A stretch of DNA of 64,000 nt from Marinobacter flavimaris (GCF_002933295.1 NZ_PSSW01000011.1:100478-164477); one strand, 5' to 3'; positions 42,125 through 52,088 are shown, counted from the stretch's first letter. A program made the numbers and translations. The notes: a model not told the origin generated them from the letters alone.

Positions 42125-45021
42125 AAAGTTTCAGTCGCGTTCTCACTACTGTACTTTCCGCAGCATATTTCTCCATGGCCGGTACAGCGGCATTGGGTGA
42201 TGACACGGAGATCTTTTTCACCAATGCGCAACAGGTAGTCCAGCCAAACATCATGCTCATTCTGGATGCCTCGGGGAGTATGAGCACCCAGGATGTCGAC
42301 GGGGACACACGCCTCAACGTAATGAAGCAGGCTGCCAAAGACCTCGTGAACAAGCTGAACGATGTGAACGTTGGGCTTATGATTTTCGGGGGCAACGAGG
42401 GCGCCTACTTCAAGGCTCCTGTGGCTGATATTGATACCCAGAGGTCTTCGTTGATCACCAAGATCGATGGTCTTTTCGCAGGCGGTAACACTCCGTTGTC
42501 CGAGAGCTTGTTTGAAACCATGCGTTACTATCAGGGCGAAGATGTTTTCATCCGAAGCACCGATGAAGATGGATCGCAACGAAGTGGTGTTGTCTCGTCA
42601 ACAGATTCATCAATATTTGACAGCCCCGTTGAATACTCATGTCAGCCGAATTATGCACTGCTGTTGACAGACGGTGAGCCTACGTCCGACACAAACTGGC
42701 AGACTGACATTGAGGCCGAAGTAGGAAGCTGTACTGGTAACTGCCTTGATGAAATAGCGGAACACATGTGGACGGAAGACATGATCCCTGCCGCGAGCGA
42801 TCCGAACGATAAATTTCCTGGGCAGCAGAAGGTGGCCACTTTTACAATCGGTTTTAAAACTGACCAGACGCTTCTCAGTGACGCAGCGACCAAAGGCGGA
42901 GGCCAATACCTGCTTGCCGACAACGCAAGCCAGTTGACGACCGCATTGCAGCAGGTGTTCGATGAAGTGAATGCGCGTTCGACGACCTATGTTGCTCCCG
43001 GCATCGCGGTAAATACATTTGACCGTCTGAACCATCTGAACATGCTGTATTACGCGCTTTTTCAATCCCAGAAAGGTGCTATCTGGAATGGGAATCTGAA
43101 GCGTTACAAGCTTGAGATCCGAAAGAACGCCTCGGGAGAGGCAGAAGCGGTCATCGTCGATGAAAATGGCAACCCGGCAATCGATCCGGCAACCGGATTT
43201 TTTAAAGATACGGCGCAAAGTTGGTGGAGCCCTACCGCCGATGGCCCCAATGTGAAGCTCGGAGGTGCGGCGTCTCAACTGCCGGATACGACCTCAAATC
43301 GCAATGTTTTCTCAAACCTTGACTCGAGAAAATCTCTTCTTTCCGACAACAGTAATGCTGTTGTATCGACCAATAGTAACCTGACGAAAGCGCTGTTTGG
43401 CGACGCTAATATGTCAGATGCTGAGTTCGCGAAGCTTGTTCAGTGGACGCGAGGTGTGGACGTCACGGATCAGGACGGCGATAACGACTTGACGGAAGCA
43501 CGTAAATTGCTGGCAGATCCTCTCCACTCGGTGCCGCAACTGGTAATTTACGATGGAACCACTGCGACCAATCAGGACATCACGATCTATTATGGTGACA
43601 ATCAAGGCTATATTCATGGTGTAGATGGAGAGACTGGCGAGAGCTATTTTTCTTTCATTCCCAAGGAGTTGTTGAAGAAGCAGCCGGCAATGATGAACAG
43701 CACCGAAAAATCCAGCAAGGAGTACGGTATGGATGGCACCGTAGTCAGCTGGGTACATGATGATAATTTTGATGGTGCAATCAAGGCGGCGGACAACGAC
43801 TTTGCCTACATCTACTCGGGAATGCGTCGAGGTGGAAAGAGCTATTATGCACTGGATGTGACCAATCGTAACTCGCCGTCTTTGCTTTGGCAGATCACGG
43901 GAGGTGTTGCAAACACCAGCTTTGCGGAGATGGGGCAAACGTGGTCCAAGCCCGTCAAAACTAAGGTCAACATAAATAACAAGTTGTACGAGGTGCTGAT
44001 CTTTGGTGGCGGATATGACGCAAACCAGGACTCTGTTACAACCCGGACGGCTGATAGTGTAGGGCGTGCGGTTTATATCGTTGACGCAGAGACTGGAACT
44101 CGACTCTGGTGGGCCGGGCCAACAGGGAGTGGTGCAGATCTGGAACTGCCCGAAATGAAATACAGTATACCGGCGTCGCCAAAGGTGTTAGACGTAAACG
44201 GCGATAAACTTGCTGACCAGATTTATGTTGGTGACATGGGAGGACAGATTTTCCGATTCGATCTGAGCAATACGGCAAAGCTAACAAGTTTTGCCACTGG
44301 TGGACGAATTGCTGATCTGGCAGATTCCACGGAAGCTGGCAATCGGCGTTTTTACCACAGTCCTGATTTGTTTGGGGTTAAAATCGGTGGTGCCCGCTAT
44401 CTTGGGTTAATCATTGGTTCAGGCTATCAGGCACACCCTCTCGATACTGACATTAAAGACCGGATTTACATGTTGAAAATCCCGGCTGTGAGTTCTGCGC
44501 CTCTGGATCCGAATGATGCAACACAGACTCGTGTTCTCTATGAAACCGTCACTGAGTCGAACCTCTTCGATACGACGGATAATCTAATTCAACAGGGTAC
44601 TGATACGCAGCGCACCACGGCTGCTCAGGATCTGGCGGCATCCAAGGGGTGGTATATCGATCTGAGCAGCAATCCTGGTGAAAAGGTATTGGCAGAGAGT
44701 GTAACCGCCAATAATGAGGTATTCATCACGACTTACGAACCTAAAGCGAGTTCCGATCCGTGTTTGCCGCCAACCGGGACATCAAGGCTTTATCACCTGT
44801 CCGTGCTTGATGGACGGGCCGTGCGTAACTATTACACGAGCGATGGCAAGCCCGCTGATGAGCTGACCCGCGAAGATAGGCCTGTGGAACTTGGGATTCC
44901 GCTCCCTTCAAGCCCTCAAAGGATGCGGGTTGATGATACCGACGTAATCTGTGTTGGTACGGATTGCCAGACCATCGATACAGTTCAGGGTGTTGTGGAA
45001 ACTTATTGGTATGAGGATTGA
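42121..45021 (+). CDS. pilY1: Type IV pilus tip adhesin/assembly protein PilY1
   Basis: A 966-residue exported protein with a signal peptide ending near residue 30. A von Willebrand A-like domain follows: MIDAS DASGSMS at 49-55 and the later LLLTDGEPTSDT. The second half is the PilY1 beta-propeller, with a calcium-loop DVNGDKLAD at about 691-699 and VYIVDAETGTRLWW-type blades. Such proteins sit at the pilus tip and control extension, retraction, adhesion and surface sensing. A very strong GGAGGTGATC ribosome site lies before the ATG. Fourteen or more cysteine-poor hundred-residue stretches suggest few disulfides beyond the vWA region. Confidence 0.93.
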   Translation: MKSFSRVLTTVLSAAYFSMAGTAALGDDTEIFFTNAQQVVQPNIMLILDASGSMSTQDVDGDTRLNVMKQAAKDLVNKLNDVNVGLMIFGGNEGAYFKAPVADIDTQRSSLITKIDGLFAGGNTPLSESLFETMRYYQGEDVFIRSTDEDGSQRSGVVSSTDSSIFDSPVEYSCQPNYALLLTDGEPTSDTNWQTDIEAEVGSCTGNCLDEIAEHMWTEDMIPAASDPNDKFPGQQKVATFTIGFKTDQTLLSDAATKGGGQYLLADNASQLTTALQQVFDEVNARSTTYVAPGIAVNTFDRLNHLNMLYYALFQSQKGAIWNGNLKRYKLEIRKNASGEAEAVIVDENGNPAIDPATGFFKDTAQSWWSPTADGPNVKLGGAASQLPDTTSNRNVFSNLDSRKSLLSDNSNAVVSTNSNLTKALFGDANMSDAEFAKLVQWTRGVDVTDQDGDNDLTEARKLLADPLHSVPQLVIYDGTTATNQDITIYYGDNQGYIHGVDGETGESYFSFIPKELLKKQPAMMNSTEKSSKEYGMDGTVVSWVHDDNFDGAIKAADNDFAYIYSGMRRGGKSYYALDVTNRNSPSLLWQITGGVANTSFAEMGQTWSKPVKTKVNINNKLYEVLIFGGGYDANQDSVTTRTADSVGRAVYIVDAETGTRLWWAGPTGSGADLELPEMKYSIPASPKVLDVNGDKLADQIYVGDMGGQIFRFDLSNTAKLTSFATGGRIADLADSTEAGNRRFYHSPDLFGVKIGGARYLGLIIGSGYQAHPLDTDIKDRIYMLKIPAVSSAPLDPNDATQTRVLYETVTESNLFDTTDNLIQQGTDTQRTTAAQDLAASKGWYIDLSSNPGEKVLAESVTANNEVFITTYEPKASSDPCLPPTGTSRLYHLSVLDGRAVRNYYTSDGKPADELTREDRPVELGIPLPSSPQRMRVDDTDVICVGTDCQTIDTVQGVVETYWYED

Positions 45022-45024
45022 CGA

Positions 45025-45477
45025 TTGAAACTCTATGATATTCGGCAACGAGGCTTCACGTTGATAGAGTTGCTTATAGTTGTCGTCATTGTAGGCGTCA
45101 TCGCGGCCTTTGCTTACCCCAGTTACGTCGAGTACGGGGAGCGTACTCGACGCGCTGACGCTCAGGGAGCCTTGATGGAATTTGCAGCGGCGATGGAGCG
45201 CCATTATGCATCTCAAAACACTTATGAGGGAGCGGCAACCGGTGGCAGTGATACGGGAAGTCCTGGTATCTTTCCAGACGAAGCGCCACTCGAGAGCGGT
45301 AATAAGTTTTATGACTTAACTATCAGCGCCGCGACTGGCAGCTCTTATACACTGCGAGCCACTCCAAAGAGTGTCCAGGCTGGCAATGGTATTCTGGAAC
45401 TGGATTCTACCGGAGCCAGACGCTGGGATGAGAGTGGTGATGGCAGTTTCGGCGCTGGAGAAAATGATTGGCAATGA
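45025..45477 (+). CDS. pilE: Type IV pilus minor pilin PilE
   Basis: A 150-residue prepilin with a 10-residue leader and cleavage site QRGFTLIELLIVVVIVGVIAAFAYPSY. The segment RADAQGALMEFAAAMERHYASQNTYEG is typical of PilE-type minor pilins. The start is TTG with GAGG eight bases upstream, three bases after the pilY1 stop. Last gene of the minor-pilin operon. Confidence 0.9.
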   Translation: MKLYDIRQRGFTLIELLIVVVIVGVIAAFAYPSYVEYGERTRRADAQGALMEFAAAMERHYASQNTYEGAATGGSDTGSPGIFPDEAPLESGNKFYDLTISAATGSSYTLRATPKSVQAGNGILELDSTGARRWDESGDGSFGAGENDWQ

Positions 45478-45483
45478 TTGGGA

Positions 45484-45518
45484 TGGGAGGCCGCTATGGG
45501 GAATGTTACGACCTCCCA
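45484..45518. terminator. Hairpin between convergent pilE and the reverse pseudopilin gene
   Basis: TGGGAGG (45484-45490) and CCTCCCA (45512-45518) can pair across a 21-base loop. Only a short T run follows. Weak candidate terminator for pilE. Confidence 0.3.
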
Positions 45519-45530
45519 GTTTGTCGAGAT

Positions 45531-46091
45531 CTAGCAATTAAGCTTTGATCCCCAAGCTAGCCGTATTATACCATCGCCATCTTCGTCGTGCTCGACTCGA
45601 AATCGCCCGGCTATGTTTACGGGCATATAGCTCATCATTCCATTCTTGGGGTCCTGGGGACAAAGTAACAGGCTTCCCATGGCACCATGCGTCATGCCCT
45701 TGCTGTTGAATTGAAAGTATCCGCGTCCAGCGGTACGTGATCTCATCCTGTAACTTCCCAGATCTACGGTGAGTTGTTTCAGTATCTGGCCGCCGTCAGG
45801 GGTTTTGTCATTGTCTGAATCCAAAAAAACCGATACAGGCAGTTGCCAATCGTCTAGGCACCGACCCTTTTCAGAAAGAGGGCATACGGTCACCAGTTTT
45901 TCACGGCTAGCGGCGGTCCATCGGGCGAAGGCGAAGAGGGTGTAATAGTTCTCGAGGATTACCCGGTGTCTGGTCTTGCTGATCCACCATCCCCATGCCT
46001 GGCTCGTAAAGCCGGCAGCGATGGCGAGAATGACAATGGTTATAACAAGTTCAAGCAGGCTAAAGCCTGCCTGATATTTCAGTTTGGGCAT
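45531..46091 (-). CDS. GspH/FimT-type pseudopilin on the reverse strand
   Basis: A 186-residue prepilin with cleavage site QAGFSLLELVITIVILAIAAGFTSQAW and mature Glu5. The head has a cysteine pair (CPLSEKGRC) and ends in a single C-terminal Cys after DEDGDGIIRLAWGSK. It resembles FimT/FimU but is separate from the minor-pilin operon: it lies downstream of pilR on the same strand, 115 bases away. It may be a second FimT-like minor pilin, possibly for DNA uptake as FimT is in some relatives; that role is inference. Confidence 0.87.
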   Translation of the reverse strand: MPKLKYQAGFSLLELVITIVILAIAAGFTSQAWGWWISKTRHRVILENYYTLFAFARWTAASREKLVTVCPLSEKGRCLDDWQLPVSVFLDSDNDKTPDGGQILKQLTVDLGSYRMRSRTAGRGYFQFNSKGMTHGAMGSLLLCPQDPKNGMMSYMPVNIAGRFRVEHDEDGDGIIRLAWGSKLNC

Positions 46092-46206
46092 GCGAACGTT
46101 CCCTGTCCGTTAAGTTGCGAAATTCTCTGGCATCCTGCCGGAGTCAAAATCCTACTATAACCGAATCTGTCCCGCACTATATGCGAACCGTGCCAAAAAG
46201 AAGGTA

Positions 46207-47592
46207 TTACTCCATACCCAATTTCTTTAACCGATACCGCAGCGCCCTAAAACTGATTCCCAATCGTTTCGCCGCCGCCGTCTTGTTCCACCGCGTTGCC
46301 TCAAGCGCCTTTTCTATGGCCTGGCGCTCAATGCTTTCAAGATAGCCTTCCAGGTCGATTTCACCATCAGGTACAGATATGCCTTCTTCGCCGGCCTCGC
46401 CTTCGGCAATGATCTGCGAGGCGGAGGCTGCATGTTGAACTCCATTCCCAAGGTGAAGATCCTCCGCGTCAATCTGATCGGCATCACATAGGGTAAAAGC
46501 CCGTTCCAAGACGTTTTCCAGTTCTCGGACATTGCCCGGAAAATCATAGCCTCGCAGTCTGTCCACGGCCGCTGGCGTCAACGAGGCAGGGTCACACTCA
46601 TACTCTTTCGCAATCCGTTCAAGAATATGGTTCGAGAGCAGGGGAATATCATCTGGCCGGTCTCGCAAAGGCGGTACGGCCAGTTCGATCACGTTGATAC
46701 GGTAGAATAGATCCTGGCGGAAACTGCCCTCCTGGACCAGGTCCGGTAGGTTCTTGTGGGTGGCGCTCAGTACCCGAATGTCGACGGGTACTTCCTTGGT
46801 ATCCCCGACAGGCCGAACGGCTTTTTCCTGAATAGCCCGGAGCAGTTTTACCTGCATGGCGAGGGGCAGGTCAGCCACTTCATCGAGAAAGAGCGTGCCA
46901 CCGTTTGCCGAACGGAAAAGGCCGTCTTTGTTCTCCACGGCACCGGTAAAGCTGCCTTTCTTGTGGCCGAAGAATTCGCTTTCCATTAACTCCGAGGGAA
47001 TCGCACCGCAGTTAACCGCGATGAAGGGGCCTTCGCAACGGGGCCCCTGGAGGTGGATCATTCGGGCCACCAGCTCTTTACCACTGCCAGACTCGCCACT
47101 GATAAACACGGGTGCCTGGCTTCGGGCCAGTTTTCGGGTCTGGTTCCGGAGTTTTCGAATCTCTGGTGATTTGCCGAGTAGCAGGCCTGGCTCATCAGCG
47201 GCTTCCTCTTCCTCCGGCTTGGGTTCCGAGAGCTTGAGGGCACTATTGACCAGTTCCCTTAGTCGCGGGAGCTCGACTGGCTTGGACACAAAATCAAAAG
47301 CGCCGGCTTTGAGCGATTCAATCGCAGTATCCATATTGCCGTAGGCCGTAATTACAGCGACGGGCGTGGCCGGAGAGTGCTTTTGGATCCATTGGACCAG
47401 CTCGATGCCATTTCCGTCTGGCAGGTTCATGTCGGTCAGGCAGAGGTGTGGCGAGTGCTCCTCCAGCATTCGTTTGGCGCTAGTGACGTCGGGCGCCGTG
47501 AAGGTTTTTATCCCCATCCGGGTCAGGGTTATTTCAAGCAGTTCCCGGATGTCAGGTTCGTCATCAACGATCAGCGCTGTGTGTGTGGTCAT
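46207..47592 (-). CDS. pilR: Sigma-54-dependent response regulator PilR
   Basis: NtrC-type activator of the major pilin gene. Receiver domain with phospho-acceptor Asp54 (LTDMNLPDG) and acidic pocket VDDEPD; AAA+ domain with Walker A GESGSGKELVAR and the sigma-54-contacting GSFTGAVENKDGLF loop; Fis-type helix-turn-helix at the end (IEKALEATRWNKTAAAKRLGIS). Length 461. Downstream of pilS on the same strand by 56 bases. The pilA target is outside this window. Confidence 0.94.
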   Translation of the reverse strand: MTTHTALIVDDEPDIRELLEITLTRMGIKTFTAPDVTSAKRMLEEHSPHLCLTDMNLPDGNGIELVQWIQKHSPATPVAVITAYGNMDTAIESLKAGAFDFVSKPVELPRLRELVNSALKLSEPKPEEEEAADEPGLLLGKSPEIRKLRNQTRKLARSQAPVFISGESGSGKELVARMIHLQGPRCEGPFIAVNCGAIPSELMESEFFGHKKGSFTGAVENKDGLFRSANGGTLFLDEVADLPLAMQVKLLRAIQEKAVRPVGDTKEVPVDIRVLSATHKNLPDLVQEGSFRQDLFYRINVIELAVPPLRDRPDDIPLLSNHILERIAKEYECDPASLTPAAVDRLRGYDFPGNVRELENVLERAFTLCDADQIDAEDLHLGNGVQHAASASQIIAEGEAGEEGISVPDGEIDLEGYLESIERQAIEKALEATRWNKTAAAKRLGISFRALRYRLKKLGME

Positions 47593-47648
47593 CTTGTGTT
47601 GTCGGTTCCATGTCGATGTTCAAGCGCCCGATATCCGCCGGCGCCAGT

Positions 47649-49304
47649 TCAGATCATTCGCCCCGGGTGGGCAAATGTAATGCGAAAACAGCAGCCAGGT
47701 TTGTTGTCTTCTATCAGGGAAAGATGCGCTTGATTAGCCTCGCACAGTTCCCGGGCCAGATAAAGCCCGAGCCCGGTGCCCGTCTTGTCTGTGGTAAAAA
47801 AGGGTTCGAACACAGAATTTCTGTGGTCGGATGCAATGCCAGGGCCTTGGTCGCGGACATCAATATAGGTTCGCTCTCCGTCCTCAGTTGCCCCCGCGTG
47901 GATGCCGATCCTTCGTTGCCCCGACTGCTGCTCGCTGTAGCGTAACCCGTTGTCGCAAAGATTCACCATTACCTGTTCGATCTGGCTCTTGTCGAATCTC
48001 GCAGATGGCAGTTGGGGATCGATTTTAAGAATGATTTCGGCATCACTGCGGCCTTCATTCTGCGTTTGCAGAAAGTCTTCTTTGAACTCCTGTAGCCATG
48101 GAGCAACTTCGATCAGATCAGCGTTGGCAGCCCGACGCCTGGAAAGATCAAGTACGTTCTCGATAATGCCATTCACCCGCCGCGAATGGCGCCGGATGAT
48201 CTCGAGCATTTGATGATCACCGGGGTCCAGATTAGGGGATTCCTCCATGAGCTGGGCCGCGTGGCTGATCGCCCCCAGCGGATTGCGGATTTCATGGGCA
48301 ATGCCGGCCGTGAGTCGGCCCAGCGATGCCAGCTTCATTTGCTGGGCCTGCTGGGTGACTTTGCTCATGTCCTCAATAAACACGAGGATCTGGTCACCTC
48401 TTTCCTGATCCAGTTGGGTAAGGTTGGCCTGTAGAAGCGGAGAGGTGGGGGAGGGTTGGAACGGCTCAATACGCTGCGTCGGGTCCTTTAACCATGCATC
48501 CAGACCTCGTTTGAGGGGCTTGGGCAGGACAGTTGCGCGTTGGTTAATGGGTGAAGAGGTTTTAGGCGCGCCGTACAGAAGCTCTTCGGCGGCCGCATTT
48601 GCAACCCGGATCTGGCCAAAGCGGTCGAGTACCAGAATGCCGGTACGCATGCGCTGAATAATCTGCTGATTGATCTGTTCCAGTTCGACAATGCTACGCG
48701 CGCGGCTGCTGGCCAATGCCTCGCTTCGCATCATTCGCCGGGAGATGCTTTGAAGGACGAAAGCTGCGGCGAAGTACAGTATGCCTAGCGACCCCGCACG
48801 AACAATATCGTCGGCGGACTCTCCCAGAGCCAGAACTGCCCATCCTGAGATCCCAAGGGAGCAGATGGCCGCGAGAGCTGCATAGAAGGTGCCCATGCGG
48901 CTCGGTGTCAGGATGTTACCTGCTGCCACCGACACAATCACAAGGTTGGCAAGGCCATTGGTAATGCCAGTGCTGGCGAGCAACAGGCCATGCATGATCA
49001 GAATGTCCAGCAGGATTGAAAGCGTAATGTGGCGCTGGCTAGGGTGGAATCCAGCCACCAAAAGCAGCGCAATAAACGCATTGAGGCCGAGGTATGCGGA
49101 CACTCCCGCCTGGTAGTAGTCCTGAAATCGAAAGCGCATGTCAAAGTTGACGGGATCCACGAATAGCAGTGCCACCAGCATCAGACTCACCACCAGTCGG
49201 TAGTGGTTGTAGATCCTGAACAGCTTGGCCTGTTGGATTCCGGATGGTGTCGAAGGGGCCGGGCCGAGCGCCTCGGCCGATCGTACTGGTGTATCTGCTG
49301 CCAT
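47649..49304 (-). CDS. pilS: Sensor histidine kinase PilS
   Basis: Partner of PilR. About six membrane segments in the first ~200 residues, a PAS-like region (MRTGILVLDRFGQIRVANAAAEELL), the H box GIAHEIRNPLGAISHAA with the phospho-His near 335, and ATPase boxes NLCDNGLRYS, DQGPGI and GTGLGLYLARELC. In Pseudomonas PilS senses pilin in the membrane. Length 551. The ATG at 49304 faces nadE across a 93-base divergent spacer. Confidence 0.94.
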   Translation of the reverse strand: MAADTPVRSAEALGPAPSTPSGIQQAKLFRIYNHYRLVVSLMLVALLFVDPVNFDMRFRFQDYYQAGVSAYLGLNAFIALLLVAGFHPSQRHITLSILLDILIMHGLLLASTGITNGLANLVIVSVAAGNILTPSRMGTFYAALAAICSLGISGWAVLALGESADDIVRAGSLGILYFAAAFVLQSISRRMMRSEALASSRARSIVELEQINQQIIQRMRTGILVLDRFGQIRVANAAAEELLYGAPKTSSPINQRATVLPKPLKRGLDAWLKDPTQRIEPFQPSPTSPLLQANLTQLDQERGDQILVFIEDMSKVTQQAQQMKLASLGRLTAGIAHEIRNPLGAISHAAQLMEESPNLDPGDHQMLEIIRRHSRRVNGIIENVLDLSRRRAANADLIEVAPWLQEFKEDFLQTQNEGRSDAEIILKIDPQLPSARFDKSQIEQVMVNLCDNGLRYSEQQSGQRRIGIHAGATEDGERTYIDVRDQGPGIASDHRNSVFEPFFTTDKTGTGLGLYLARELCEANQAHLSLIEDNKPGCCFRITFAHPGRMI

Positions 49305-49397
49305 GATTTACAGGAATCCGCTGTTGGTCGGAAGAAATCCACGCCTATGCGGGGTTATAATAGCCTTTTCATGGCAATGAGTTACAGGAGCCGATTT

Positions 49398-51068
49398 ATG
49401 TCCGTGTCCGGAAACCAGGCAGCGTCCGGGGAGTCTCCAAGAAAATTGCGGGTGGTGATGGCCCAATTGGATTTTCTGGTAGGCGATATTCCTGGCAATA
49501 CCGAGCTAGTTCTGGACGCAGCCCGCCGGGCATCGTCCGAGCATCAGGCGGACGTGGTGGTGTTCCCGGAGCTTTGCCTGACTGGCTATCCACCTGAAGA
49601 TTTGCTCTTGCGGCCCAGCATGGAAGTTCGCGTTAGTGAGGCGCTGGAAAGGCTGCAGGCGGAAAGGCTGGATCCGGTGATCGTTATCGGTGCTCCCCTT
49701 CGCCATGGCGCGCTGCTATACAACGCGGCGGTGGTCATTGATGGAGGCGAAATTACCGGTCGGTACTTCAAGCGTTTCCCACCCAACTATCAGGTGTTCG
49801 ACGAAAAGCGTTACTTCGCCGAGGGCCGGGATGTCCTGACTCTGGATATCCGGGGCGTTCCGGTGGGAATTACTGTGTGTGAGGATCTCTGGAAGGAGGG
49901 GCCGGTGGAGGACTGCGCCGCTGCAGGTGCCCGTCTTATTCTGAACCTCAATGCCTCGCCCTACGATATCGATAAACAGGCACGCAGGAAGGCGTTGCTT
50001 GAGCGGAAGTCCCGGGAGAATCTGGTCAGTATTGTTTATGTGAATCTGGTGGGCGGTCAGGACGAGCTGGTTTTTGACGGTGGCTCCATGGTGTTTGACC
50101 ATTCCGGTGTGCTGACTGCAGAGGCCCCTCAGTTTGGTGAAGGATTATATCCGGTCGACTTTCTGTGCGAACACCACTGTCAGCCGGTATCCCAGGCGTT
50201 GCCGGAAGAGCCGACATTGGAGGCTAATGTCTACAGCGCCCTGGTGACCGGTGTACGGGATTACGTAAACAAGAACGGATTCAAATCGGTGGTTCTAGGG
50301 CTTTCAGGCGGTATCGACTCGGCAGTGACTCTGGCGGTTGCCGTCGATGCACTGGGCAAGGATCGGGTACGCGCGGTGATGATGCCGTTTCGCTACACCT
50401 CCAGCATGAGCCTTGAGGATGCCGAAGCGGAGGCCGTCGCCCTGGGCGTGCAGTACGACGTGTTCTCGATTGAGCCCATGTACGACGCCTTTATGGAAAC
50501 TCTGGCCGGGCCTTTTGAGGGCACGACGCCGGATACAACCGAGGAAAACCTGCAGGCGCGACTGCGTGGCGTCTTATTGATGTCCCTATCCAACAAGTTC
50601 GGTTCCCTGGTCCTGACTACCGGGAACAAGAGCGAGATGGCGGTGGGCTATTCAACGCTCTATGGCGATATGGCGGGCGGCTTTGACGTTCTAAAGGATG
50701 TGCCTAAAACCCTGGTGTTCCGTCTGGCCAAATACCGCAACACGCTTTCGGAGGGCGAAGTGATCCCCGAGCGGGTGATCACCCGTCCACCCTCGGCAGA
50801 GCTGGCGCCGGATCAGAAAGACGAGGACAGCCTGCCCGGTTATGACGTGCTCGATCAGATCCTGAATCTTTATGTAGAGCGGGATTTCAGTGCCGATGCG
50901 ATCGTTGCGGAAGGTTTCGAGCGAGTCGACGTTGAGCGGGTTATTCGCCTTGTAGATATCAACGAGTATAAACGCAGGCAGGCACCGATCGGCGTCCGTA
51001 TTACGGAGCGCGGGTTTGGGAAAGACCGGCGCTATCCGATCACAAATGGCTGGAAAAGCGGGAAGTAG
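49398..51068 (+). CDS. nadE: Glutamine-dependent NAD+ synthetase
   Basis: Last step of NAD synthesis, amidating deamido-NAD with glutamine nitrogen. The N-terminal nitrilase domain supplies ammonia with a Glu-Lys-Cys triad seen in FPELCLTGYPPEDLL, YFKRFPPNY and GITVCEDLW. The C-terminal synthetase domain has the P-loop LGLSGGIDSAVTLAVAVDAL and TTGNKSEMAVGYSTLYGDMAGG. GGAG lies eight bases before the ATG at 49398, giving 556 residues; the frame is open upstream inside pilS antisense. Confidence 0.96.
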   Translation: MSVSGNQAASGESPRKLRVVMAQLDFLVGDIPGNTELVLDAARRASSEHQADVVVFPELCLTGYPPEDLLLRPSMEVRVSEALERLQAERLDPVIVIGAPLRHGALLYNAAVVIDGGEITGRYFKRFPPNYQVFDEKRYFAEGRDVLTLDIRGVPVGITVCEDLWKEGPVEDCAAAGARLILNLNASPYDIDKQARRKALLERKSRENLVSIVYVNLVGGQDELVFDGGSMVFDHSGVLTAEAPQFGEGLYPVDFLCEHHCQPVSQALPEEPTLEANVYSALVTGVRDYVNKNGFKSVVLGLSGGIDSAVTLAVAVDALGKDRVRAVMMPFRYTSSMSLEDAEAEAVALGVQYDVFSIEPMYDAFMETLAGPFEGTTPDTTEENLQARLRGVLLMSLSNKFGSLVLTTGNKSEMAVGYSTLYGDMAGGFDVLKDVPKTLVFRLAKYRNTLSEGEVIPERVITRPPSAELAPDQKDEDSLPGYDVLDQILNLYVERDFSADAIVAEGFERVDVERVIRLVDINEYKRRQAPIGVRITERGFGKDRRYPITNGWKSGK

Positions 51069-51080
51069 ACGCGGGAGTTT

Positions 51081-51109
51081 GGGGTCAGATGGCATTACCA
51101 CCTGGCCCC
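51081..51109. terminator. Hairpin between convergent nadE and bamD
   Basis: GGGGTCAGATGG pairs with CCACCTGGCCCC (one mismatch and one wobble) over a 5-base loop. The T run is poor. The left arm shares GGGGTCAGATG with the terminator after clpB. Confidence 0.5.
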
Positions 51110-51120
51110 GATTTCAGACT

Positions 51121-51954
51121 TTATTCGTCGCCCATCAAACCAAAGGTTACGACGTTCGTCAGTGACCGGTTTTCGCCCTTCAGCAGGTCCACATCAAACT
51201 CGCCGTCGGCATTGAAGGCGTCACTCTCCGGAAAGTTGGTGCGCAGCATGGCAATGGCATCCTGCGACCCTTTTCTCAGTTCGAGGAAGCGGAAGGTTTC
51301 CGCGAGGATAATCAGGGCCTCTTCGGTGACCGTCGCTGTCGGGTAATTCTCGATGATGTATCTTGCCCGGTTGTTGGCTGCGACATAGGCCTGGCGTTTC
51401 ACATAGTAGCGGGCCGCGTAGAGTTCCAGTTCGGCCATGCGATTGCGCACCGCGATCATTCGCTGGCGGGCATCCGCGACGTACTGGCTGTCCGGATAGC
51501 GGTTCAGCAGTTCAGAAAAATCGCGGAAAGACTGCAACTGCTCGCCCGGATCCCGAGCCGCGACATCAATCGGGAAATAGCGGGCCGCAAGGCCGATATC
51601 GAGGTTATAGGAGGCCAGGCCGCGCATGTAGAGTGCGTAGTCTGCATGATCGCTTTGCGGATTAAGACGCAGGAACCGGTCGGCGGCCGCACGGGAGCCT
51701 TCGAGGTCGAGGTTCTGGTAGCGGGCATAGATCAGGTCAAGTTGGGCCTGCTCTGCGTAGCGACCGAAGGGGTAATAGGTTTCCAGGGCGTCCAGGTTCT
51801 GCTCTGCCTCATTGAAGTTTCCAGAGGTCATGGCCTCGCGGGCGTTCTCGTAATAGGTCTTCTCCGGAAGCACTTCCTCCTGCTTGTTGGAGGCGCAGGC
51901 ACTGACCAGAACAACCAGTGTGGAAAGTAGGAGCAAACGAAGACCTGATCTCAT
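51121..51954 (-). CDS. bamD: Outer membrane assembly lipoprotein BamD
   Basis: Essential lipoprotein of the BAM complex that inserts beta-barrel proteins such as PilQ. The lipobox is LVSAC with the lipidated Cys at residue 20, so lspA in this window would process it. The body is a set of TPR repeats (TYYENAREAMTSGNFNEAEQNLDALETYYPFG onward) with QAQLDLIYARYQ. I chose the ATG at 51954 (277 residues) because it places the signal peptide at the start; longer frames upstream do not. Divergent from rluD. Confidence 0.95.
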   Translation of the reverse strand: MRSGLRLLLLSTLVVLVSACASNKQEEVLPEKTYYENAREAMTSGNFNEAEQNLDALETYYPFGRYAEQAQLDLIYARYQNLDLEGSRAAADRFLRLNPQSDHADYALYMRGLASYNLDIGLAARYFPIDVAARDPGEQLQSFRDFSELLNRYPDSQYVADARQRMIAVRNRMAELELYAARYYVKRQAYVAANNRARYIIENYPTATVTEEALIILAETFRFLELRKGSQDAIAMLRTNFPESDAFNADGEFDVDLLKGENRSLTNVVTFGLMGDE

Positions 51955-52088
51955 TCCGGAATCCCGTATAATGTCGATTGATTCAAGGGCAGTCATTGTA
52001 GCGGGGAAGTGACGCCATGTGCAGAGCAATGCCCCGCTGTTTCCAATAATCTGACCGAAACGTAACACACACAGGCCCTGGGGGCTTA

